30,835 nucleotides of DNA from Gnetum montanum (lineage: Eukaryota; Streptophyta; Gnetopsida; Gnetales; Gnetaceae), in the NCBI GenBank assembly GCA_015680685.1, contig MNCI01014949.1:47294-78128 (forward strand). Reading direction: 5' to 3'. Numbering within the stretch: position 1 is the first letter of the stretch; the number at the start of each line of letters is the position of its first letter. A program made the translations under genes and the position numbers. The notes beneath the pieces were generated by a model, which was not told the DNA's origin, ran no database searches, and saw nothing but the letters and a program-made list of their open reading frames with translations. Positions 1 through 8,223 of the stretch are shown here, in pieces.

Positions 1-1269
1 TTTGACATCCCTCAAGATGTAACCGTAATTCAGTCAGACCTCATTTCAACCAAGGGGAAACTGATCATATCCGAAGTAAGGGCTGAGCATGCTGAGGCTG
101 AAGTGCAGAAATTACAAGAGCAGCTCATCGCCTTACAAGCAGCACAGTGGGATCCCTTGCGATTGGTTCCCGCAGACCAGTTAGACAATTTTAAAACTGA
201 GCAATTAACCAAATTAATTGCAGAAAATAAGAAGCTAGCAAAAGAAAAGGAGATGGCCACTTGGGATGCCTCCGCAGCAAAGGCGCAAACTCATGCGCAT
301 CTTAAGGCACTCAAGGCCTTACAAGAAGAAAACAAGCAGTTGGTTGCCGATAACCTTCGGTTGACTTTTGTGGAGAAACAAAAGAATGTTCTCGATGAGC
401 ACTTTCATCGGCTGCGAGAACAATTCATTCGAGTCAACCAAGACGTAAGCCGTTTAGCCAGAGAAAATCGAACCCTCTCAATGGAGGAGGTGCGCGCTAT
501 TCGACAGAAATCAGCCATCGAGATTAGCGCGTGGCAGAATGAGGCTAAACGACACGAGAAGCTGAAGGAGCACTTCCGTGACCAGGTGGGGATGTACAAA
601 CAGATCTTGGAAAAGGAGATCCTTATGGAAAAAGCCCAAATCAACAACATCAGTGCCCAGCACAATGATTGGGGGGCCATATTGGACACTTATGCCTATG
701 CCCACCAGGAGGAAATTAAGAACCGGGACCTGCAGATCCAGGACTTAACTGAATACATGGAGTTGGCAAACCTTCGATATGCCAACCTGGCCATGTTAAC
801 AGCAGGACGCCCGAGGTCTGAGCTCGAGCAACAGGTAGCTTCCACCTACATCAAATATGAAGCAGAGTTTGCAGAACGAAAGAAGTTGGCTAAAAAATTA
901 GATGTTGCAAATTCTGAACTCGCGGTGGTAAAATAGAGCTACCAAGGACAGAAAGATGTGGCAACCGACTTGGCTCGACGGCTAACAAAACTTCACGAAT
1001 ACAAAGACAAAGCTAGAGCCTTTGAAGAGGAACGACGGGTGTTTGCAGCGTGGTATGTCAAAGCTAATCAGATGTTCCCGCAGCTACCGTGTCCGTGGGA
1101 AGTGCCGACTCCATCAACCATCGGAGCATCAGCATGGACGGCACAAGACCCTCGGACTGAAGAGGAGAAGCTCCAGGCTATTCTTCAATGTAATCAATCT
1201 TCAAAACTTGGAGCACGCGACAAAGGGAAAGCACCCATGGAGGAGCCACCGCCACCTGGAACTACATGA
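1..1269 (+). pseudogene. C-terminal part of retrotransposon ORF3, coiled-coil protein (element A)
   Basis: The frame is open from the first base of the window to a TGA at 1267-1269 (422 codons), broken by one TAG at 934-936. The same frame continues on the other side of that stop, so I read the two pieces as one protein with a single nonsense change. The sequence is rich in K, E, Q, L and A with heptad-like spacing over roughly residues 28-180 and 230-350, which indicates long coiled coils. The tail is proline-rich and ends in PPPPGTT. It lies 171 bp upstream of a 3' LTR, so it is the last ORF of a retrotransposon, downstream of pol. The decayed copy at 25036-28751 is colinear with it. The start lies left of the window. 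I know no function; an Athila-like third ORF or a structural protein is possible. GC and CpG content are clearly higher than in the flanking DNA. Confidence 0.8.
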
Positions 1270-1404
1270 GTTCCCCATTTTTGTAGTTGTAGCAATTTTT
1301 CTCTGTGTTGTGTCTTCCCAAACTGCAGCATTAGTCCATTTCTTTTTCCAGTTAATAATCCCATACCTATCCACTGTGTAATCACTGAATCTTGTTCTCC
1401 TTGT

Positions 1405-1440
1405 AACTCGATGACGAGTTTTTATTCAGTTGTAGGGGTA
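1405..1440 (+). promoter_or_regulatory. Hairpin plus polypurine tract before the 3' LTR (element A)
   Basis: A perfect 6-bp stem (AACTCG 1405-1410, CGAGTT 1415-1420) with loop ATGA is followed by T-rich sequence and then the purine tract AGGGGTA ending at 1440, immediately before the LTR. The purine tract is where plus-strand DNA synthesis is primed. A hairpin with a changed base pair stands at the same place before the LTR at 28979. Confidence 0.7.
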
Positions 1441-1465
1441 TGATGAGACACGGTCTACGTTAGCC

Positions 1466-1537
1466 GCGATATCGCGTACGCGATATTGCGTCCGACGCGA
1501 TATCGCATCCCCTGCGATATCGCGTACGCGATATCGC
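1466..1537 (+). repeat. U3 palindrome array, GCGATATCGC units
   Basis: Five copies of GCGATATCGC, itself a palindrome, lie at 1466, 1480 (one mismatch), 1497, 1514 and 1528. The last two with the spacer GTAC between them make a perfect 24-bp palindrome (1514-1537). The array ends 16 bp before the TATA box, where U3 enhancer elements are expected. Confidence 0.85.
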
Positions 1538-1553
1538 AGTCAGCCGTCATTTC

Positions 1554-1560
1554 TATAAAT
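1554..1560 (+). promoter_or_regulatory. LTR TATA box (element A)
   Basis: TATAAAT stands just downstream of the palindrome array. TATA motifs occupy the same relative place in the other full LTRs. The transcript would start about 25-30 bp downstream, marking the U3/R border. Confidence 0.65.
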
Positions 1561-1728
1561 AAGAGGTGGCTCTTCCTTATTTAGAATCCCAGTTTTAGTG
1601 TAGCGAAGCTCTGGCAGTTTGATCCCTCCAGAGTTAGAATTTTTCCCGTGTCTGCCCGCAGTGTGGTGAATGTGATTGTACGGTGTCTTTATTCGAGTGT
1701 GCCGTACTTGGACACGCACATGACCGGC

Positions 1729-1734
1729 AATAAA
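1729..1734 (+). promoter_or_regulatory. LTR polyadenylation signal
   Basis: AATAAA within GGCAATAAAGATCGAG. Similar AATAAAGA or AATAAAAT motifs occur at the same place in the LTRs of C, D and E, which supports a role in 3' end formation. Confidence 0.5.
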
Positions 1735-1961
1735 GATCGAGATTACTTCATCATTGCAGCATTCACTTAGTTTATTTATTTGTTATTTATTTAATGTTAT
1801 TTATTGCTTTCATAGCGCGGTGTGAGTACGACTTAACTACGAGCATCTACGGGTGTGTACGGCTAGTTAAGGAATCGGTTACTCATCGCGATTAGTTTCT
1901 CACCCTTAAACTCCTAGAAGCGGAACGAGTACGACTTGATTACGAGCATTTAAGTGTGACT

Positions 1962-2095
1962 GCTTGGTAGCCCAGTGGTGTAGCTAGGGGGATCTACGCT
2001 TGGTAACCCAGTGGCGTATTTGGGGTCTGCGCTTGGTAATCCCAGTGGCGTACCTAGGCCTATGCTTGGTAGTCCCAGTGGCAGTCGTGCACGAA
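1962..2095 (+). repeat. U5 minisatellite, GCTTGGTA..CCCAGTGGCGTA units
   Basis: Four imperfect tandem units of 33-36 bp start at 1962, 1998, 2031 and 2064, each with GCTTGGTA followed by a CCCAGTGG core. Decayed versions, usually three units, are found in the LTRs at 7035-7100, 7695-7765 (minus), 15125-15190 and 29550-29610. Confidence 0.8.
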
Positions 2096-2815
2096 GTCCA
2101 AGATGTGTACGGTTGATCAAGGAATTGGTTGCTCGTCGCACTTAGGCTAGATTAGATTTTCTTACCCTTTTCCTCTTAGCTTAGAATTAGTTAATATTAT
2201 TTTCCACTGCCATCAGGAGTAGCATTAGAATTAGAACACATCATACACCTCATCTAGACTAAACCATACGTGACATATGCAAAACTAGTCTAGATGGGAA
2301 GACAGCGAACTGCGACCTAAGGCTAACTATCTAGGTGCCACAACTAGTCCATCTGCGGAGTTCGACCGGATCGCGCGTGCGACGCTCGTTTCGTATGGTT
2401 GAGTGTAGGGGTACCTCGCCACTCATCAACTAAGAAACATATGATGTGTGGTTCATCTTCTGAATGTTTACCCATGAATGCATCTTGAATCAAGAAGAAG
2501 TGTATTTTTGCTTTTTCTTTTATAATTTTGTTATCACTTTTCTATTTTTTACATTCTTCCAATTTTTTAACATTTTCCTATTTCTTCAAAAAAAATTTAT
2601 TTCTTAAGATGTTTTTCAATTATTGTTGTTTTTCCTTTCTTTTTGATTTTCTATGTTCTTAAGTCATTTACTTTATGTTTTGTGGATATTTACTATGTTT
2701 TTGTAAATAATATTACTAGTTATGATGCATGAATTAACACCATTTATTGGAATTTTGTCCTATTGCACATGGTAGTGAGATCACATCATCCATTAATCCA
2801 TCTCTAGAAAAAAGA

Positions 2816-2832
2816 GGTCCTTATCATGAGAG
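2816..2832. repeat. Target-site duplication, left copy (SINE)
   Basis: GGTCCTTATCATGAGAG, identical to 2988-3004, flanking the SINE. Confidence 0.9.
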
Positions 2833-2987
2833 ATGTTGGAATCGAAAATAAGTAAAACATAAGTACACCTCAAGATATATAGTCCATTTAGAAGTTTATA
2901 TAACTTAGCATTGCCCATTGGAGTCAAACTCATGATCTAGAGCTTTTAAGTCAAGTGTCCTACCACTAGGCAAACACCTAATTATTG
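2833..2987 (-). mobile_element. tRNA-derived SINE with 17-bp target duplication
   Basis: On the minus strand the 5' part looks like a tRNA: a box A-like TTTGCCTAGTGGTAGGAC (about 2958-2975) and a box B-like GAGTTTGACTCC (2920-2931), spaced as in tRNA genes. A body of about 80 bp follows, without a poly-A tail. The unit is bounded by perfect direct repeats GGTCCTTATCATGAGAG at 2816-2832 and 2988-3004, which is the signature of target-primed insertion. The head does not fold like an intact tRNA gene, so it is a SINE rather than a functional tRNA. I cannot assign a known SINE family. Confidence 0.8.
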
Positions 2988-3004
2988 GGTCCTTATCATG
3001 AGAG
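2988..3004. repeat. Target-site duplication, right copy (SINE)
   Basis: GGTCCTTATCATGAGAG, identical to 2816-2832. Confidence 0.9.
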
Positions 3005-3978
3005 TAACATGATTCCTATCACATCAAAAACTTAAATTAACGCATTTCCATTATGCTTTTAAGAAAGGAGGAAGGACCAATAGGGTATGAATAAGGATGT
3101 AACATTAAGGAGATTTTTTGATTCTTTAGACTTCTACCTTGGGTTCCACTATCTCCACATTGATGCACTCACTCATGTTTATATTATTTTGGAAAATATT
3201 ATTTGAAAATATTTGTTCCTAGTGATGTCACTAGATAGCCATGTGACCCATGCCAAAAGGTAGTCCTATGGTAAGAGCAATAAAATAATTGAACAATTAA
3301 TTCATAAAGAAATCATTTTTGAAGTACCACTAGAAAGACATGTGACGCATACCTGAAGGTTCTTCTCTAACTAATGACTAGGGTCTATAGCTTAAACATC
3401 AATGCTTAATTATTTATTTCTAGTAATTCTAACATATATTCCCCACTTCTTTTTCATTGAGTAATGTTATTTTGATCTGGTGGCTAGTTGGTCTCATGGT
3501 AGTGGGTCAAAGATGATGCAATGCCATGTCATTTGCAAAGTTATGGACTTGGTTTAGAATTTTGATAGATAGGAATAATGATCATTTTAATCATGCATAA
3601 CACATGGGATCCATTATAACCATGGTAACATACCTCATGTCCCAATTCTCTAATCTTTGCTTATTTCATTTCAATGCACAAGCATGGTGTAATTATGAAT
3701 TTTATGGTTTTTGTATAGTACAAAATAGGATTCCAACTCAAGTAGTTTTGTGTTGTTTGAAACATATGCATAATCAAATTTAATTTCTAAAGAGTTCATG
3801 GAAATCTATAGAAATGGTTATGCAAGGGCATTTTAGACAAGAGCTTGCTTTTGGAAGGATGCACTTCCATGACTTTTATTAATCATAGCTTTGAACCAAT
3901 CTCATATCTTCAAGGATATCATGGATAACTTATCTAAATTTATGCATGATGTTAAGACACACTTGTCATCAATTTTTT

Positions 3979-3995
3979 AAAGGGGGGTGGGGGGA
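3979..3995 (+). other. G-rich purine tract
   Basis: Two runs of six G separated by one T, after a T-rich stretch. It resembles a polypurine tract of a lost element, but no LTR start follows it. It could also form G-rich secondary structure. Confidence 0.4.
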
Positions 3996-4544
3996 GCATC
4001 AAATCTACATGTAGCATCTAATAAATTAGATAGAAAGGGTAAAAAATACACAAGTGGCATCTAATAGAACAAAGAGGAATAACATGAAAGCAAAGACTCA
4101 ATGGATTTGGGAATACCTACTTAAGAATTCATCCTTATAATTAGGCTAGTAACAAATAAAAGAAGCACCCTTTCAAAAATTCACTTTTCACCAGCCAATT
4201 GTATTTAGTTGTATAAGTAGAATGAAGAAAGAATCGAATGAAGTAGATGATAGCCAAAATTAAAAAGAACAGCTACCTTGTAGAGAATTATTTTGAATAA
4301 GTTTACTTGCACTAGAGCCTCTATTATTCATAAATCTAAACCAAGGATGAAAAAGATAAATCAATTGAATAATCTCTAATTAAATCTTTCAAGCTTGGGA
4401 TATAATTTGGAAATCGACAAGGTAAAAGATCTATCATTTCTCCACAATATGTGATTTCTTCATGTCTTTTGGAAATGTTCTTTTGCTTAGCACACTTGGA
4501 TCTGGACATGCAAAGTTATTCCAAATTGCTGGCTCTCTTAAGAT

Positions 4545-4566
4545 GATTTTTGTTTGTTTGTTTGTG
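4545..4566 (+). repeat. TTTG microsatellite
   Basis: Short run of TTTG repeats within AT-rich DNA. Confidence 0.7.
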
Positions 4567-5689
4567 TTATTTTGGCTTTTTTCCTATAAATTCCATGAAT
4601 TTTAAATTTCTTTGGAATTTTATCAATCCTATTATTTTCTTTCATATTTCTAAGTGTAGATGCAATATCAATTTTCAAAAAACAAAATACTTCTCATCAA
4701 TTTTAATTAATTTTAATATATTTATATCAAAATTTTCTTTAAATTTCCTATTTCTTAACCTTTTTAAAATTTAAAATATCTAGTTCTCATGATTTTCAAT
4801 ATTTGTATGGATTTGCAGTATCTTACAAACCAAACCTCTTATTTCACTTGTTCAAAAACATGTGAGCTGTCAAAGTTAAGCTCTTCATCATTTGAGGTAA
4901 GGATTTGATTTTTGAAAAATTTTCCTAACACCCCATCAAATATTAAGGTAATTGATAGTAAAAATAATCAAAACAACATAGAAACTTGAAGATTTTAGTT
5001 ATTCCAAAGCCTGAAGAAGTTTATTTTAGAATCACCTTGAGCCTAAATGCTAAATTTTTCAAAGTATAGACTAACTAATGATCCAGAAAAGATTTTAGGA
5101 CTAAGGGAAAAATTTCAAAACTAATGTTGTTGCTTTGGTGATTACAAATGATGCCTACTTGAGTCCCTACGGTTGAAGGTCTTTTGCAAGGTAAGGAAAA
5201 GTGTCTAAGAGGAGAATAGAGATGGACATGCCCATGGACAAGTAATAGATATGAGAATTAAAGCTCAAACATTATGTGTTTGTCAATTATAAATTCATAG
5301 GTTGATGAGGAGAAATTTTGGTCCATCCTTCAAAAGTTTTGAATAAAAGGAAGGTGCCACTATAATAGCCAAGATTGGAAGAACCACGATTGCTAAGAAT
5401 AATATGAAGACTCATGATTTATGGATTTTCAAAGATTTCTATAATTTTTTATAAACTTTAAAATATATCTATTTTTTAAAATTTTTTATATATCCACTTG
5501 AATTAGTTTTTTAATGCAACACTCAAATTTTTATAATGTTAGTCAATCCTGTTCAAATCATCCCATAAATCATTGTAATTGGACACCATCCAATTTACAC
5601 AACTTAAGGATAAATTTTTAGTTAATCATAAGGTGTCATAAATAAGAAAAGTGTAATTTTATAATGGCTTAGTGAATGTTACTTAATTG

Positions 5690-5765
5690 ATGTTGATGCA
5701 TCAACATAGCTTTGTCGACTAAGCCTCTATTGTGCTAACATATTTACGTTGATGTAGTTATAAAA
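5690..5765 (+). promoter_or_regulatory. Palindrome and TATA-like segment in the relic
   Basis: ATGTTGATGCATCAACAT (5690-5707) is a perfect 18-bp palindrome. It is followed by GTTGATGTAG and then TATAAAA near 5760. The order palindrome, TTGATGTAG, TATA resembles 22162-22237 in element D and the U3 ends of the AT-rich LTRs. No gene follows it. Confidence 0.4.
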
Positions 5766-5989
5766 ATTCATTATAATCATGGTTCATCCACTATGTTCAT
5801 GCACCATATGATCATTATCAAATCTAAAATCTTGTACTTTTTTTGTAGTTTTGTCAAATAGTAAACAAGTACCCATTGTATGAATTTGAGTTGATTGTAC
5901 AACATCTTAGTCAAGTGGAATTATACCTGAACACAAACTAGTGTAGGAACATCTCTTTTAATCCCCTTGTTCTCTACCCTACATATGTG

Positions 5990-6560
5990 CTTTTGCAAGT
6001 TTTGAGCTTCGTGGAGATATCTTGAAGGTTATGGAGTCATCTTGTCTAAGATCTAGACTCTTAAGAGAGACATCTTGGAATACACAAGACATTTGGGCTA
6101 AGATGAGAGTTTGCAGGAGACATCTTAGAATTATTGATAGACATCTAAGATGTGTGTGAGATGTATCATAGAATTGTGAGATGTCTCAATTGTGCCATCT
6201 TAGATTGGATCAAGATGTCTCAACTACAGTCAAAAATGTCTTATCCAAGAATGAGGTGTCTCCCTAGAATTAACAATTTCTTAGTAAGTCATTCTAGAAA
6301 TACTAAAGACAAACCGAACAAGTAGAACAACTTTTGAAATTATTGTTTCAAGTTTGGAAATAGCTGATAAAAGGTAGAAAGAGATGGAAATATCAAAGTA
6401 TTTTCTAGTTAAGCTTGAGAAAGATTTTCTAGGCTTTTTATCTTACTTGGTTAATAAATATGGATTATGTTTCATGTTTGTAACACCACAAGAGGTCATG
6501 AGATGTCATAGAGAGATTTGAGTAAGATGTCAAAAGAGGATGTGTAAAGAGTGCATGAGT
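5990..6560. repeat. Array of AGACATCT/AGATGTCT motifs
   Basis: About ten exact or near copies of GAGACATCTT or its reverse complement are spread between 6010 and 6260, with more at 6490-6535. A similar concentration is found at 27590-27870 in a second-family LTR-like segment. I therefore suspect this is the U3 of a relic LTR of that family, but I cannot place its ends. 6560-7000 shows nothing recognisable. Confidence 0.5.
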
Positions 6561-7004
6561 GTATTATAGCTCTTGGTTAATTCAGTGAGTGTTGGCCTAG
6601 TGTCTCTTATGTCTTGTGTGTTAAGATCTCAATCCCAAGATATGAGAATGACTATCAGTATTGTCTTGCATTGAGAATAACCACTGTGTGGTTGTAGAGC
6701 CTTATGCTTTGTAGCATCATTTGAGTGTGTGAGATTGTTTGGATGATTTGTGGGTTGTAGAATCCTATTATAATTTCTTCTTTCAAATAATTAAAGATAG
6801 CTAGTTTTCTTATTTTATAGCATATTTTTGTCTTTTAATAATATCTAGATTTAATATTTGTCAAGTGATTTTAATATTAGAGTGAACTTTCTCCATAATC
6901 CATGACTTTGATTTATAAGAGAATATATTTTTATTATCGCTTAATTCCTAATACAATTAGCTTAATATTTACTTTTCCCTTGCACATAGAATTTGGAGAA
7001 ATGA

Positions 7005-7195
7005 GCATCACTAGTTTCAAGCATAACATGTAACCCTTTGGTAACTCAGTAGTGATATTGCTTGGTACACCTAGTAGCATGTTGCTTGGTAATCCCAATG
7101 ATAGTTATACCAATTCTAGATGTGTACAAGAAGTTGAGAATAGATACTCATCACCCTTAAGCTAATAATAGACACTCATCATCCTTATGCTAAAA
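7005..7195 (+). mobile_element. LTR fragment (R/U5 part), main family
   Basis: It matches the interior of the main LTR: CAAGCATAACATG, three GGTAAC/CAGTAG minisatellite units (7035-7100), then AGATGTGTACAAGAAGTTGAGAATAG. Neither terminus is present. It lies 150 bp from a minus-strand LTR. Confidence 0.65.
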
Positions 7196-7346
7196 GCCAA
7201 AAATACCAATAGGATGATAATGTAAAAGAGATGGTGACCTTCAAGGCATCACTATTAGAAGCCATGACCAACAACATTGATAATGATCTCTTACAAGTTT
7301 GCAAAGAAAACTTGGTGATGACTCATGATAATTATTACTTATGTAA

Positions 7347-8223
7347 TGCTGAGTAGTGGCTATTTTCTACACTCAACCATACATATCACTAACGTGTACG
7401 TGTGATCTAGTCAAATTCCATGGACTATATTTTACCTAAGTGTCCTATATCATTAGATGGTGAAAGATGTGGTTGCTAATCATTGTCTTCTAAATCCACA
7501 CTTGTGTTAATCTATTAGTATGTTTAAGTGTGATTGAGGGGTAAGATATTCATTTTTATAATTTTTATTATTTTTTGTGTTTGCAAATGATTAAATGAAT
7601 GAAGGTTTAATATTTTAATTAATTAATTAATTTACTGAATGAGCCTAAACATGGAGCATCTATTCCCACTTTCCATACACACCCTAAACATAGATTAACA
7701 TCTCTAGGCTACCAAGTATCTATTATTGGGCAAACCAAGTATCCATTGCTGGGAATACCAAGCATTAGTATATTATACTTGAAGTATTTGCAGTTATGTT
7801 GATCACAAATTATAATATTAAATATTTAATAATAATAAAGTGAATTGTATTCAAAATAAATTGCTAGAAAATAAAGCTAAACTAATCCAAGTGCTGCAAT
7901 GAATGGAGGAAATCTTGATTTTATTATTGTTCATGAAACCATGTCTAGGTATATGTTGCACTTGAATAAACTCTCATATAATCACTTTGATTCATGCTGC
8001 AAGTACTTAGAGGAAGGAGTTTTCTAACTTTTACAGAAAGAAATTATAAGATTTTGACTAAGAAAATGATTGAATGGTGCCATAAATGCAAGGGGTATGT
8101 GCATTTATATAGGTAATGCTTGCATTAGTGTTGATGTACTTATATTAATGCATTTCAAGATGTGTCAACAGGGATACATCGATGATCATCCATCGACGTA
8201 GTCATCTTATTCACTCTTCATCA
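7347..8223 (-). mobile_element. Minus-strand LTR (877 bp), probably an old solo LTR
   Basis: The left end, TGCTGAGTAGTGG followed by ACACTCAACCATAC, is the reverse complement of the shared LTR 3' end. The right end, CTTATTCACTCTTCATCA, matches the reversed 5' end. In between are three reversed minisatellite units (7695-7765), a reversed TATA box (TTTATATAGG at 8105) and U3 motifs such as CATCGATG. No PBS is visible on the left and no purine tract on the right, which suggests a solo LTR. The flanks show only an imperfect match (ATGTA/ATGTT, one base out of register), so the target duplication is not demonstrated. An AATT microsatellite lies inside (7614-7632). Confidence 0.75.

Larger units (their letters stand above)
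1441..2428 (+). mobile_element. 3' LTR of element A (988 bp)
   Basis: It begins TGATGAGACACGG after the purine tract and ends GCCACTCATCA, giving the inverted termini TGATGA/TCATCA seen in the other LTRs of the window. Inside, in order, are a U3 palindrome array (1466-1537), a TATA box (1554-1560), an AATAAA signal (1729-1734), a four-unit minisatellite (1962-2095) and the shared 3' end GGTTGAGTGTAGGGGTACC. It is the most CpG-rich and least decayed LTR here. The 5' LTR is outside the window, so the target duplication cannot be tested; the right flank begins ACTAA. Confidence 0.9.
2429..5870 (+). mobile_element. Old retroelement relic resembling the spacer downstream of pol
   Basis: No reading frame here looks like a gene; the ORF at 4550-4774 is AT-rich low complexity. 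Several blocks match the D spacer (20531-22150) in order and at similar spacing: TAGTGAGATCACATCATCC near 2775 with the block near 20930, CTAGAAAGACATG near 3330 with 21370, and GGTTATGCAAGGGC near 3815 with 21818. I read 2429 to about 3950 as a diverged copy of that spacer in plus orientation. 4000-5650 is AT-rich and otherwise unassigned. Confidence 0.5.

Noticed and set aside
405-705. Minus-strand ORFs opposite the coiled-coil ORF
   Set aside because: They are antisense shadows of the ORF3 frame and have no motif.
1405-1430. Bacterial-type terminator (hairpin followed by T run)
   Set aside because: The setting is a plant retroelement and the hairpin precedes a purine tract and LTR.
1466-1537. 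CRISPR-like array
   Set aside because: The units are only 10 bp, palindromic and in a plant LTR; spacers are not unique 30-mers.
2900-2987. Possible tRNA gene on the minus strand
   Set aside because: Box A- and B-like motifs are present, but the acceptor arm does not pair well and the unit is flanked by a 17-bp target duplication, so it is a SINE.
4550-4774. 74-codon ORF rich in Phe and Ile
   Set aside because: It is low-complexity AT-rich sequence with no domain.
7347-8223. Confirmed solo LTR with target duplication
   Set aside because: The flanks TGTAA and ATGTT do not match; only a shifted imperfect match exists, so I left the duplication uncalled.
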